A stretch of 64,000 nt of DNA from Annona cherimola (lineage: Eukaryota; Streptophyta; Magnoliopsida; Magnoliales; Annonaceae): positions 87,379,641 to 87,443,640 of the forward strand of contig CM059973.1 of NCBI GenBank assembly GCA_030490835.1, in the 5' to 3' direction. Shown here in pieces: positions 22,858 through 35,350 of this stretch; the first letter of the stretch is position 1; each line of letters begins with the position of its first letter. The notes under the pieces are model-generated. The model ran no database searches. It was not told the origin of the DNA and was given only the letters and a program-made list of their open reading frames with translations. The position numbers were made by a program, and so were the translations under genes.

Positions 22858-25800
22858 TTATATAACCGTCCCATCTTTGATTGTAGAGTTTTTAGTGATC
22901 ACTACCAATCCCGATCGAATGTAGAATCCATCACTTGGCCTGGCTGCTTCTTGAACATTCTGTCAAATACAAGGAATATAATGACGAAAAATCATGCATG
23001 TCAAGGTATGTAATAACAATCGCCTAATGAGATACGTATGTCGTGAGTGTATTCAGATATTTTGAAGAGGGCTTCTTTGCTATGAAATTAGTGCAATTTG
23101 CACCTCCATGGGTTCCATTTTTTGTTGGATCAAGTCATCTGCCATATTCTTCTTCATTGATAGTTGTATGATATGAAAAAATATTTTAATTAGATTGGGT
23201 TATAGCAAGTCACATGCATGAGGTTCTTCATAATTATATTTTTAACATTATAAATTATAAAAGTTTTCAATCAAGTTGAATTTTTATGTGTTTAGGACGT
23301 GAAAGAACTTCTGTATGAAAAGTTTTTGATAAAAGTTTCATAAATGAGAGAAAATGATATAATATAATGATGTAATGATGAATAGTAAAAAGAATAAAGT
23401 TAAAATTAGCAGATAAGTTGTATAAGTAGTTGTATATAAATGATGAAAAAATAGAATAATTGTATACAAATATGTGAAGAAATAATTAAAAAATAGAGTA
23501 ATCATAAAAAGGGTGTGTTTGGGAATGAATAAAATTTTTGATGAAAAATTGTAGAGAGTAGAAGTTGTCAAATGATGTGATATAATAGGGATAATGATGA
23601 AGAGTAAATAGGATAAAGTTAAAATAGATACGTTAGTTATGTGGGTAGTTGTGTAGAAATGATTAAAAAGTAGGATATTTGTATAGAAAAATGTGAAGAA
23701 ATGATTAAAAAATAGAGTAGTTGTGGAGAGTGAAAAGTTTTAACTCGACAACTTTTACTCATTAACAAACACACTCAAAAGTAAAAAATTTTAAGATTGA
23801 AAAGTTTTTTGCATAGCCAAACATGCCCTTTGACTCTAAATAAATAGCTTTAAACATGGTGCATGGCTTGGATCAAAATTTTTTTTTTTTTTTTTTTTTT
23901 TCAAATATAAAGCCCAAGGTGTAATATTCCGTTGGGAATGGTTCCCAAGCTTGAGAGAGAGAAGGATTAGAAGAGCAGATGCAGTTGGCATGGTTCGTTT
24001 GCAGTTAATATTCCGTTCTGATGGATGTTAGTTGAGGTGTAATATATATCCTCCAAGGTCATGGTCATCTGATTTAACTGCTCACTCAGGAGGAACTATA
24101 AAGTGCCCTCCAAATGTATATTGGACTAGTGGAATAACTCCTGATAAATCTAAAAATTTATTTCCTTCAATTTTCACCCGCCATTATTTTTTCAGAGGCG
24201 GAATTCAGAAGCAGAATTCAGATTTGAAGAACTATCAAAATAATGCAGGTGATGTACTTACATCATTGTTATGTATGACAACGTCTCTTCCAATCTTAGC
24301 ATTCATGTCAATGATACAGTTCCTAGACCAGAAAAGGAGGCTCAAGAGTTAGAATTTTCTGATATTTCTGTTGACTTTTCACCTCTGAAACAATTCTCAC
24401 CTGATTTTCGTATTCTGTCCAACACCAATTGGAACCTTTCCCTCTGCCAGCAGAGATACTATTTCAGCTTCAGTTTGATAATAGTCGGCACCCATCATCA
24501 TTGTATTCTGAAAACCACAAAGAAGAAACATCAACAGCATGAAAATTGAGCAGTCACTGCATTCAGATTTGAAACCGAAACCAGCTTCTATGCCTGTTGA
24601 TGTCAGTTGACATCAAGGACAAACTCAAATTCTCAGCTAGGTATACTGGAATATTCCATCGTGCCACATACAAACAGAAACTGATCAAATACAAGTAGCC
24701 AGAAAAAAGTTCGGTGCAAGTCTACAACCAGGCAGAGATGGGATTTGAACTCCTTCACAGGCACTGTGAACCAATATCAAACAACGGTACTCCGTGAGGA
24801 CCTGCAAACAGTTCTTGCACTTCGGGAACAACCATTGAGGTCTCACTAGCCCACCAACCATAATGGCTGGCAAGTTAAAGATACAGTCTCATACTCTCAT
24901 TATAGTGCATCTGTCCTTTTTCTACCTTTAACGGGTTGGGATTTTATAATCATTGCTATTCTGTCCAAGGCCCATCCCTGGAGCAAGTGATGAATGAATT
25001 GCTCAGTATGTATGTATGTATACAAAATGCAGGCTTAACTCATATGCTCCTAGTAGAAGTATATTAATTTCAAGCCAGTTTTAAGCATTACTCAAGTGCT
25101 GAGATCCATCCAAAGGAAAAAAATTCATGCATATGCAGTGCATTGATAACATACCTTTAAGTCCACACCATATTCTAAGCGTGAGCGAACACCAACGATA
25201 GAATTTTCAATACTACATTCCCGCAAGAAGCACCCATGAGAGATTATTGCGTTCATTATCTGCATAATGGAGTTGGTTAATGAAATGCACGTTCCGTGGA
25301 AGCAAGAAGCTCATCCTGAACCATCAACATACCTTGCATTTATCTACTTTAGTTGGTGGTAAGAAACGAGGTGATGTGAAGAAAGGTGTCTTTGGATCGT
25401 AAAACTTGAAACTGGGGTTCTGAACAGAAGGCAAAAAATTCATCAGCCAGGTTCACATGTCTTCTGCATGAATTTCACTTTCCACTTGAAGATGCATGCA
25501 TATACACATGCATATGCACTAGAGCAATAAACAAATGAATTTTCTAATCATATGTCATGAGGTACTAGGCATTCCTTTATAAGTCTTACAGATTACACAG
25601 GCATGGGTCCTCCAAACTATCCCAGCCAGTTTATGACTGAGTTTAACTTAAAAAGGGTTCCTCTCAAAAAAGTTTGCTCCAGTTGCAAACCCTCTCAAAG
25701 GTCAAACCTGGTCTTGCAAACAGGGCCCTAGTTTAAAATCCATGCTTGTTTGACGAATGAACTTAGATTTAGCTTGAGCTTGAAGTCAGGCAGCTAGTTC

Positions 25801-28800
25801 AGTATGGGTTTTCTAGGTGCTTGCTCGGCCCCTAGGTACATATAGTAAAAATTCACATACAAGATAAGCCATGCATGAGCACTGGATGAATCAACAAGAG
25901 AAAGCAGGCAGGAGCTTCACTCTAGACTCACAAAATAACCTTGAACTTGGATATTTAACTTGTCGAGATGGGTTTAAATCAACAATGAGGTGGCCGACTT
26001 ATTGTGCCATTTAACCCAGCCATTGCAAATTTCAACGACCTAGACTCCTTTACAGCCATGTTTGTCATCTTCGGTTGTCCTTCAAATGTGCAACACAGTG
26101 ATAACACTTAATTGCTTCTAAAATTACTGACCTCTTTTGTGAGTGCCAAGTTGGAATCAAAAAATGATTTGATTGTTCCAATATCCTCCCAGTAGTCATT
26201 AAATAAATATGCCTGTAAACAGAACATGAGATTTTGACAAATTCATCAGATGGCCATGTTCAGTAACTAGATTATTTATCAATGTCAGAAATTCAGAATC
26301 CAAAGCTATATAGGACCATGCTTCCCTAAAATGATTTCACTCACCTGAACGTTGTGCTCCATCACAGCAGAGGGAATAATTTCTGATCCAAAGTCATTGG
26401 ATGTAGGATACCTCCATCTGGAAAGAAAGATGGCAAGAGATAAATGAAAGATATTCTATGCTATGGATTGAAGCCATATACGTGTCCTTCCTGCTAGAGA
26501 ACCTTACCTCAGAAGCTTTAACAGAGTGTCTGTTCTAAAGACATAGACTCCCATTGATGCAATGTAGGGATAATTGATGGCCTCTTCTGGCGTCAATCCT
26601 AGAATAGTGGTGTCAACGTGCTGCAGTATTGGAAAAAAATCCCATTTAGCTATCTATTGGTTATATCACTAGCAAAACGCAAGTCACAATCTATGGCTGA
26701 AACGCAAAAGAAAATGCGGGACAAAAGGCAGTTATGAAATGGAAATTTTCATACCATTGCTTCAAGGTCAGCACCCTTTGGTTTCTCAGAGAAATAGACA
26801 ATGCGGCCCATTTCATCAATTTTCATCAATCCATAATCAGATGCACGACTGCAGAAGGGACAAGTTTGAATGAATTCCAAAACGCATATTAGAGAAGTGT
26901 ACATTACTGTTCATTCTACCAGCTCATATCAACGTTTTGTAACTTGTGCTTCTAGCAACTAGAATCAACATCCAACATTTGTGAGATTTAGTCATACATC
27001 AAGCGTGTCAAATCAGCAAAACAACTACTAGATTGTTAAAGCAAAACAAAGGGTATTCCTGATACAATTACAAAACTGGCTTTGAATATGAGCATGAATG
27101 CAAACAAGGTGGAGACATCATGATGAAACCAGTCTCCCTGAGAAGCATATGAATTTTAAACCAAAAGAGAACAGAGCATACAAAAGAATACTGAGTGCAG
27201 CATTTCATTTACCTGTCATCCATTGGCACACATGAAACTGTAATATCTGCGTTCGTGTCAATATGCCTCTGCAAAACCATCACATGTCAACACATGATCT
27301 GCACAAATGTATAAAAATTATGGAGAATATACTTAAGAAATTATCGAATCTACATACTTGTATGAAGTCCATGTAATTCATTCGATAGAGATGGTCACCA
27401 GACAATATCAGTATATGCTCAATGTTCTTGTTCTTGGCATCCTACACAAGTCATTTGGCTGAATCAGACATCATCTGAAAACGAACTTGAGAAAGAGATT
27501 CCCATTTACTCTGAAGCAGTAAAAATAAATAAATCATCATACCTCGAAGACCCATATGAATTGCCGCACGGCATCAGCTGTGCCTTGGAACCACCTCTTT
27601 CCAGATTCTCCTGGCGTCTGTGTGGCTGCCAAGACCTGCTCATGGACCAAGATGGGCATTTCATCGGAAACAAGAAAGCAAATTTTCTTCAAATTATGAA
27701 ATTGAAAAGGCATGGTGAATCAAATTTAAACCACCCTGATTGACATCAGCCAAGTCTATCAATTCATATTTTTGTCAAAATAAATTGATAATTTGGAAGA
27801 TATTGTATCGTTTAAGGTCCAATTTCATCCAAGCTGCATTGTTCAGCCTCAAAATCAAAAGAACCATCAGACTGCAATGAAACAATATAGAGTGAGCTTT
27901 ATGAATGTTATTTGCCTAATTATTTCCACTCCAATCCACTCCAACAAACAACAATGTAGACCCACGTTGTCTTATCATGAAGTGAAGAAGGATGAATGCA
28001 CTGAAAAGAGGGGAAAGATGAAGACAGAGCCACTGATAGGTGCATGCGCATTCGCTAAAATAAACCAGGGTACGTCCTACTACATGTTCAAAAGAACTAA
28101 AATAATTTTTTAAAAAAAATTCAGACAAGCACAAGGCACAGAATTTCCATCTAGTTTTATTAGTTGAAGAGCTGAAAACCACCAAATCAACCATGACAAA
28201 TATATCTCATCCAGTTTTATCGTGCGAATAGAAGAAAACTACCCCAGTGAACTTCATAATCAGTATGTGCATACCTCCACAAACCCATCTCCAAAGCTGA
28301 CACCACTTCCAACATTGTAAGTACGGGAAATATGGCGATTGAGAGAAGCAGAGTTAAACTGAGTGAGGATGAATATCTTGTCTATGCCGCTGTTGATGCA
28401 ATTGCTCATAGGAATATCAATAAGCCGATAGCACCCTCCAATGGGTACCTATCAATAATAACGGTAAAGAAGTCATGGTCAATGAAGCGCAAATCACAGA
28501 ATATTTGAGAATTCAGATCCATTTCAAAAATATAGCATTTACTTTTCATCATAAGCTTGAACATTAACCTCAGGACTCAGGCAAAATTCAAAGAGTCAAA
28601 TTGCTGCTATAGTTTTCAATGAAACCAACTTCATCAAAGAAATCATATGTGCAGCTCAACAAACTCAACAGAAGAACATGAATTTAATTTTGATGGAGCT
28701 CTAACTGGTGCTAAACTCTGCAACAAAGATCATGTAGATGGTTGCTACCACATGATCAGACAATCATAAGGATAAAGATCTAAACTTCTAGAAAGATAGA

Positions 28801-29359
28801 ACATTGGGATATTTTCTTACTGCAGGTTTGGCTCTATGGCTGGTAAGTGGGAAAAGGCGAGTCCCGGCGCCACCTCCCAATATGATGGAAGCAACGTTCT
28901 TCGGATTGGCTTGACGTTTCGCAAATAGCGGCGCCTGAAAGGTCTGAGAAACAGAAGGGAAACTAAAAACTTATAAAGAATTCAGCAAAGAATAATGACA
29001 AATTCAGTAGCGCAAGCTGGAAGTACGTGACTAGAGTGAGTAGGAAATCGAGGTGAATCTATTAAAATAGAACGAGCTGAAAAGCACACCCATTAAAAAA
29101 TAGTGAGAAGAATAAAGAAGCAATCCCTTACGATGAGCTCTTTGTCAACGTCTGATGTGAGAACACAAGAAATGGCAGATTTTTTGCCCTTTCCACTCAA
29201 ACTTTTCTGGTTCCTTTCCGTCTTAAACTCTCTCGAAACATTCCCTTTGAAACTCCCTTTCACTTTCTCCCCCCAAAACCCACTATCTCCATAGCTGATG
29301 CCTCTGCCAACTTGCACAGCGTGTGCAATGGTTTTCAAGTTCACAGCACAAGACCCCAT
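22858..29359 (-). CDS. APL: Glucose-1-phosphate adenylyltransferase (ADP-glucose pyrophosphorylase) large subunit, plastid
   Basis: There are fifteen exons on the - strand: 29359-29132, 28943-28821, 28448-28275, 27635-27543, 27441-27358, 27268-27213, 26848-26755, 26620-26508, 26417-26345, 26212-26132, 25419-25333, 25259-25155, 24507-24401, 24322-24262 and 22959-22858. All junctions are GT..AG, and they sum to 1581 bp, 526 residues. The product makes ADP-glucose from glucose-1-phosphate and ATP, the committed step of starch synthesis, in a heterotetramer with the small subunit. Residues 1 to about 65 look like a plastid transit peptide. The nucleotide loop [11 protein letters not shown] starts at residue 99, GDHLYRMNY carries Asp222, and FSEKPKG (272-278) is the sugar-phosphate lysine motif. 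The C-terminal half is the beta-helix with [11 protein letters not shown] and GFYIRSG. Motifs such as [10 protein letters not shown] and [14 protein letters not shown] point to the APL3/APL4 type rather than APL1. Unlike many large subunits it keeps Arg105 and Lys115 (GTRLF...RAKPAV). Confidence 0.96.
23280..23830. repeat. Tourist-like MITE nested in a relative, last intron of the AGPase gene
   Basis: The inner element (23511-23776, 266 bp) starts GGGTGTGTTTGGGAATGAAT and ends CATTAACAAACACACTC. It sits inside A-rich sequence (AAAAA on the left, AAAAG on the right). The flanking sequence, about 23295-23510 and 23777-23825, itself shows the same internal motifs (AGTTGTATAAGTAGTTGTAT, GTGAAGAAATAATTAAAAAA) and ends CATAGCCAAACATGCCCT. 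The pair looks like one copy that inserted into another. It accounts for much of the 1.3-kb final intron. Confidence 0.65.
24690..24880 (-). repeat. SINE-like fragment in AGPase intron 12
   Basis: Read on the - strand the sequence has GGAGTTCAAATCCCATCTCT (complement of about 24735-24754), whose GTTCAAATCC fits a tRNA-type B-box. Upstream on that strand is GGTTGGTGGGCTAGTGAGAC, which can be read as a degenerate A-box (TRGCNNAGTGG). It could be a tRNA-derived SINE. No clear tail or target duplication was found. Confidence 0.4.
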
Positions 29360-29710
29360 TGCAGTTCCAACTACAGCTTAGCAGTTTCAACAAACAGACT
29401 AAGCACCCTGCAAAGGAGAATCTCAGAATTTGGAGGAAAATCCCGCCCTCAGGTGAAAGACCCAAGCCAGGCAAAGCGAAAAAATCAACGCAACCCCACA
29501 GATCGGAGAGTTGGAAGAATGCACCGAATTTCGCGTTTATCTGAAATGGGTGTTTGGAGAATGAGGTTTAAATGGGTTCCGATGGATTGGATTCAAAAAA
29601 GGAGCAGATTGCGTGAATGATGGGAAGGAGGTGGTAGCGGAGCGGTCGGTTTACAGGCATGTGAGCCCTTCACGAGAAACCATGCAGTTGCTGCTTTCCA
29701 TTTCCTTTGG

Positions 29711-29718
29711 TTTTTATA
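29711..29718 (-). promoter_or_regulatory. TATA box of the AGPase large-subunit gene
   Basis: On the - strand this reads ATTATAAAAACC, a near-consensus TATAAAAA. It lies about 350 bp upstream of the ATG at 29359, predicting transcription from about 29680 and a leader of roughly 320 nt. No leader intron is needed. The leader holds short open frames without recognisable coding. Confidence 0.55.
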
Positions 29719-29719
29719 A

Positions 29720-31330
29720 TGCATGGACTCGATTTTCCACCGTCCATTGGAGGAATTATTTCTGTATTTTCGCAGGCCTTGATTGTGGGTGAAAAAGATT
29801 AAAAATCCACCGAATCTCCAACACCTGTAGATGGCAACAAAACAGAGAGCCGTCGTCACACACCCCCTGCAACTGCCTCTTTACTACGACCTCGACCCTT
29901 ATGATAATACAGCAAAAACCGGTGAGGACTCGATCGTAGTTTGAGAAAAATTCAACCACTGCATGGCCAAGGGATGATTGCCATCGGACGGTTCTCGGCT
30001 GGGATTAGTGGCTGCTTCTTCACATCAACACGTGGAACTGTAGAAGTGGGCGCGACTCCGACCCATATAATGCAGTGAAAGAGTGTGATTGTCTTTTTAA
30101 ACCAAAAAAAAAAAAAATTACATATTTGGGATTTTTGTTCTTATGCTTTATCAATGTTAATTTTTTTTTTCTTGATCCTTTTTTAGATTTTAATTTTAAA
30201 TATATTAAATAAATATAATAAAAATGTAAAATCAATTTCCAATGTCGTATAAATGATGACGAATGGTACCTTCTTTTCTGTTCGAGTTGTTCAAACAAAT
30301 TTTACTTGTGATTCCTGTGTCTTTATTTTACTTTTATTTTTACCTTGATATAATACAGTCAATTTCTACAAATTTTATTTTATAGTAATTTCAATGTAAT
30401 TTTCTGTGAAGGCAGATACATCTTGTAACTAAATATTAAACGTGACATGTGGGAGTATCGTCTTCAGGAAAAGAACACGTCAATTAATCAAAGACGCCAG
30501 ACGGTCTGGTTAATTTCCTCATAAAATTTAATTCGTTTTGTAAATTTAAAAGGAAACAGGCCATTGGTTGCGTTCTCCAAAATATAACCGATTTCCATTT
30601 TAAAAACACTGCAGACCCACTTCCCAAAAGCATATGCAGAATCAATTGCATATATAGCAGTTTACTTTTACCTTCACACTAATATCGTATAAACCCCATA
30701 TCAAAAATATATATGGCATAAATCCATTGATGGACGTGACAGCTGTTAACCAGGAACAGAAATAACTGACTTAATGAAAGTTAATGTAAATATTTGTGGA
30801 ATTGTAGGATGGGATGAGAAATAAAAAATAAAATATTTTGAAAATCGTATGCTTGATATAAAATGACAGAAGTAAAATTAGGATAAATTGGATAGTATGA
30901 AAGAAAAATGATTAGAATATAATGATAAAATTGAAAAAATAATATTGTTAGGTTGATAAATCATTTGTTGGCAGATATACACCCTATGGTATCCCATTCC
31001 ATTCCACAAAGTCATATTATCAAACTTGCCCTTAGTTAGTGTTGCAGGATTACCTATGTGGATTTTTATTAGCACTTGGTAAGTGAAATGCTTTGAAGTT
31101 GGTGTGTGCCAAAGTGAAATTCTATTTTAATTTTGAGTTACAGTGATAGTCTCTATTCACATTAACATATGAATCGTTTTTTATTGGTATTTTATACATT
31201 ATGACATTTGATATTACAAATCAATCTCATTTACAACCCTTGTTTGGAGGAACATTTTCTAAATACCCTCATAATAATCAGGGGGATCAACAATAAATAT
31301 TCTTATTACGGAGGAACACATGGAAAGAGA
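29720..31330. other. Intergenic DNA with Tourist-like remnant
   Basis: No gene is seen. At about 30790-31035 the sequence GGATGGGATGAGAAATAAAA ... TGGTATCCCATTCCATTCCA has weak inverted ends and A/T-rich interior motifs (GAATATAATGATAAAATTG) like the Tourist-type MITEs. It may be a decayed member. The remainder is AT-rich with no structure I can name. Confidence 0.35.
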
Positions 31331-31334
31331 TACA

Positions 31335-31470
31335 AAATCCGGCAGTAAACTGGAGGTCGTGGATTCGATCCCACGATGGGCAGCATGAGTGACACTGCCT
31401 GCTACCAACTGGAATAAAACCCAGTTGGCAAATATGTGAATCTTTATACAAAATAGTAATACAATTTATA
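31335..31470 (+). repeat. tRNA-derived SINE-like fragment
   Basis: AAACTGGAGGTCGTGGATTC followed by GATCCCACGATGG contains a B-box-like GGATTCGATCC. Downstream is the hairpin-forming CCAACTGG ... CCAGTTGG and an A/T-rich tail. No A-box with proper spacing and no duplicated flanks were found, so this is a fragment rather than a functional tRNA gene. Confidence 0.4.
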
Positions 31471-32097
31471 ATAATAAAGAAATTGTGAAAAAATTTCAAA
31501 GAAATTAAGAATTTAAACACCCTAATCCTTTTAAAATATTTACTTTCTACGAAATTTGAATTTACCGTTTGCCAAAATAGTGCTCAAGGTAATGAAAACC
31601 ATATGGTTATTTAAAGGAAGTATACATGCTAATAACCAAAAGCTTGGAAATTTTCAATTCAATTCCTTAAAAAAAGATTGTTGGGACTTAATTAGTTTTA
31701 ATGTGAGTGAAACTCTTTTGAAAAATTTTAGTTGCATTGTGCGAAATTTTAAAGAGTACCTAATTGTGCCTAATTAAAGGATGTATGCAATGAGATGTAA
31801 AGAAAAGATTGAAGTAAAAATAACCGTGAATAGTGAAAAGTTTTAGATTGACATATTTTGAAGATTGCCAAATACACCCTTAATGAAAAATTAAGTTTTA
31901 TACAAATCAAGCAGCATGGATTTCATCTTGTTTAAAGTTTAAAATATTATAATAAATTTTTTAATTTATTTACTAATTTCGAAGGTATTAGATAGCAATC
32001 TAAATTAATTGTCTAGAACATTATTCCCATATAGGTAATGGATCATTATAGCATTCTAATTATTTGGAATTAATAGTTTTTTTTATAATTCATATAT

Positions 32098-32141
32098 AAT
32101 TATATGTTTTAATTACCAATCAAAAAAATTATATGTTTTAA
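32098..32141 (+). repeat. Micro-retroinsertion: 14 bp, flanked by a 15-bp duplication
   Basis: The 15-mer AATTATATGTTTTAA occurs exactly at 32098-32112 and 32127-32141. The insert between is TTACCAATCAAAAA. The target is AT-rich, so chance is more likely than at the other examples, but the CCAATCAAAA junction resembles the CCATCAAAA junction of the SINE at 36419-36730. Confidence 0.45.
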
Positions 32142-33184
32142 GTAGGTAGGATCCATCTAAGAGTTAGATTGAAATCATTTTTACTGCCATGATCAAACGA
32201 GTTATAATCAGTAATGCAGCCCGTTAAATTTTGATTTCTTCGTTAAGGCAAACCTCAAATGGAGAATTTTGGGTTCCCTTCCATAGGATTGAGATCTTTA
32301 AAAGATTTAATACCTTCTAGGCCTTATAGTAAAAAGATTGCAGAGCTGTACTTTTAGTTGAAAGCTCTTATTCTAAGTTTCCTGTAATAGCTCTTTTTAT
32401 GACTTTCATGGCTGAAAAAAAAAAATCGAGAAAAAGAAAATCAAGACAAGCACCTCCCTAGAAGTGGATGACACAAAGCTTCAACCCGACGAAACACATG
32501 AACCAACAAGCCCTCACATCCGACAAGCCTATTATCTTTAAGACAATTATATACATTTTTTAAAAAACAACTATTTCATTTTTATTCCCTTTACATAGTA
32601 AAAAAAAATGCCAAAGTTCCTCAATGGTAAAAGAAGGGTAAATACTTTTTTTTTTCTTTTTTATGATGTCATATCTAATCTTTATAATTCGTCTTACATT
32701 AGAAACTATATTGTATATATATTTTTAAGGAGATATACTACACTGGTGTTAGAATATAAAGATTTCAATATGTCACCTTCATTTTCAACCCAACCTTGAT
32801 GATAAATCAAAATCTTACCCATCTAATTTATTTAAAACCATTATTTTACTAAGCAATTAAGTTTCATCCAAAATCTAAGATATGCATAGACTCTCTTGGG
32901 AGTAATTAATATTAAATTATCTTTGAAGAAATGGCTGATTTATTGATCTATCACAACTGGATATTTACGATGTATTTGTTTGAAGTAGAATGGAAATTAA
33001 AAATTGGTAATGGAATGGATATAATATGGTAAAGTGAGAATAAAAAATTAATAAAATAATTATATGGAAAGATGTGAAGAAATTTAAAAATAAAATAAAA
33101 ATAAAAGAGAATAATTAGAAGTTAACTTTTACAATTTGATTCTTTTATTTTTAGTTCTCCAAGCGAGTGGCAAGAAAAAAAGGA

Positions 33185-33530
33185 CCCTCATTGCATACGC
33201 TGCATGCTCCTGGGCGCATACACCTATTTTTTTATTTTTTTTTTCAAATTTTTTTTACAATATTATTAATCTATATCTATTTAATATGTGTATAAATTTT
33301 TACCATTTTGAGGTATTTTAGATATTTATTTTTTATTTTTGAAAATCAGTGACATTTTAAATTACCTAAAATGCCACTAATTTTTAAAAATTAAAAATAA
33401 ATATATAAAATACTCTAAAAATAGTAAAAATTTATATACATATTAAATACACTTATATTAACAGTTTTATAAAAAAAAAAATTTAAAAATGTATGCGCCC
33501 GGAGCATGCGCCCGGATCCCGGAAAAACAC
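33185..33530. repeat. Foldback MITE, family A (GCATGCGCCCGG termini)
   Basis: The left end ATACGCTGCATGCTCCTGGG and right end ATGCGCCCGGAGCATGCGCC form inverted repeats next to CATACACCTATTTTTTTATT and its complement. The core shares TATTTAATATGTGTATAAAT, ATTTTTACCATTTTGAGGTA and AAATGCCACT with the other family A elements. The G/C-rich tips differ from those of the GTGCACCCGGGTGCA subgroup, so the tips are evolving separately from the core. Confidence 0.65.
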
Positions 33531-33539
33531 CCTTATTCA

Positions 33540-34215
33540 GGGTGTAGTCTTTGCCGATTGGCGATCAACCGATGTCATGATAAGGAAAATCGGGAATTAA
33601 AAGTGCGAAAGTGATCATATCATAAGTACAGATGGCGCGTCCCTTAATGCACGGAAGAGCCAGAAAATATGCTTTGTAGGACACCATCCTTTCCTGCCGC
33701 ATGCTCTCGAGCCCAAGAGCTATAAAAAGTATTTATACTTGAACCGCAGTACGTTTGTCAGAAAATAAGCTTACATATATTAAAATATAATAAAATTTCA
33801 TGTAATTATTTATTTATATATAAATTTTATAAAAATAATTTACATATTTAAAAAAATATTTTAAAATCGTTATTTATATTAAAATATTTTATTATATTGA
33901 ATTTGTCTCATTTTTAAATAAAATTCATACGCATATACAACTGAATGAAAATTAATATGGTAATAAAATATATTATTTTAAATATAATAGATCGAATAAA
34001 CTATAATTTTACCATCATACAAGGCCCATTGTAATTTTAAGAGAAAAATTCTCTTTGTCTATGTATGTGCATTTTATCACTTTTCCTCCCCAGTACTGAG
34101 GGAAAATGATCCATCAATGCCGGATATTTTAGTGTCGACTCGTGTCACGATAAGGAAACGGGAGATGCAAAAGTGCCGGAGGTCATGATTGCAGGTGCCG
34201 ATGGTGTGGCCACTG
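33540..34215. repeat. Diverged direct duplication surrounding a family B MITE
   Basis: Two segments about 560 bp apart are similar. GATGTCATGATAAGGAAAAT (about 33572 on) aligns to CGTGTCACGATAAGGAAACG (about 34141 on), with further matches AAAGTGC, TCAT and GATGG over about 75 bp. Between them at about 33765-34035 lies a family B MITE (TTATTATATTGAATTTGTCT, ATTTTTAAATAAAATTCATA, AATATAATAGATCGAATAAA). The duplicated segment has no recognisable coding. Confidence 0.4.
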
Positions 34216-34559
34216 CGTGTATGTGAATTAGTATGTCCTTTTGGAGCGACAAAAATTTTTAAAATATGAATTAAACTTTCTTTAAAGTTTTAAGGTGTAG
34301 TGAATTAAAAGTAGAGGTAGTTCGTGTCCATGTAATTTTCAACCATGGATATCATTTTGCAAATTGCATTGAATAGTTAACGGTGATGTGACAGGCAAGA
34401 TGTTACATGACCACCACTTGCCTTTTATCATTGAATTTGAGCCGTTGATCCGCATGCGAGGGCATGTGCCTCCACACCGGACATGACAGGCCAGTATATT
34501 CAATTGGATCAATGGTGATAGCTGTAAATGCATCAATGATATGGGCGTTGGCATTGTCA

Positions 34560-34945
34560 TTTTGCATGAAAATAGATCCGGTGTATCAGAAGCGGCTGCT
34601 GCTCGGGCCGAATATTGGACGGCCGATATTTCGGCTGACGACTGCCGTCACGTGGCCTCGTGGGCCCCACGCGGAGAGATCTTTTTGATCTTTCCCTTGA
34701 CGAGCGATTAATTGGGAGATCCGGTCCACTTGAGAATCCTCGCCGAGGAATTCAATTCGCCGATTGCGTCTGCCGAGGGCGGCCACCTTCGAGCTCAGGC
34801 CTCAGGGAGGAGCATGTGGGACCCACATGGGGTGAGGGAGCCAATTCAGCTGGCGGGGCCCACCAAGCGAGAATCTGTCACTAGCTGTACTGCAAATCCA
34901 ACCCATCGGATGGTCGAAACGAGAATGGACGGATGTGATCGTCCT
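34560..34945. other. GC-richer patch, unassigned
   Basis: Base composition shifts clearly from the AT-rich surroundings over about 34570-34940 (GCTGCTGCTCGGGCCG, GGGCCCCACGCGGAGAG, CTGGCGGGGCCCACC). Open frames here lack domains. It could be a fossil gene fragment, a transposon interior or a methylated repeat; I cannot tell which. Confidence 0.3.
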
Positions 34946-34952
34946 GATTGTT

Positions 34953-35350
34953 GGGGCGCAATTCAGTGCACCCGGGTGCATTCAGCCTCAACGCACCCGG
35001 GTGCACTGCACCTATTTTTTTTTATTTTTTTTTGAAAATTTTTGTATACAATGGTTAATCTAGGTTTATTTAACATATGTATCAATTTTTACTATTTTTG
35101 GAGACTTTTAGATATTTTTTTTAGATTTTTAAAAATCAGTGGCATTTTCGGTAATTTAAAATTACGAAAAATGCCACTGATTTTTAAAAATCTAAAAATC
35201 TCCAAAAATAGTAAAAATTGATACATATGTTAAATAAACCTATATTAACAGCTTCATAAAAAAATTTTAAAAAAAAATTAAAAAAAAATAGGTGCAGTGC
35301 ACCCGGGTGCGTTGAGGCTGAATGCACCCGGGTGCACTGAATTGCGCTCC
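34953..35350. repeat. Near-perfect palindromic Mutator-like MITE with 9-bp target duplication
   Basis: The left end GGGGCGCAATTCAGTGCACC and the complement of the right end GGAGCGCAATTCAGTGCACC differ at one base, and the match continues through two GCACCCGGGTGC palindromes into the body. The body is also self-complementary around a centre near 35155 (GGTAATTTAAAATTACG). A 9-bp duplication CTGATTGTT flanks it (34944-34952 and 35351-35359), as expected for Mutator-type insertion. At 398 bp it has no protein. The high arm identity implies a recent insertion. Confidence 0.88.

Noticed and set aside
29283..29620. Open frames on the + strand opposite the AGPase first exon and leader
   Set aside because: Shadow frames of the transit-peptide exon and 5' leader; no domain.
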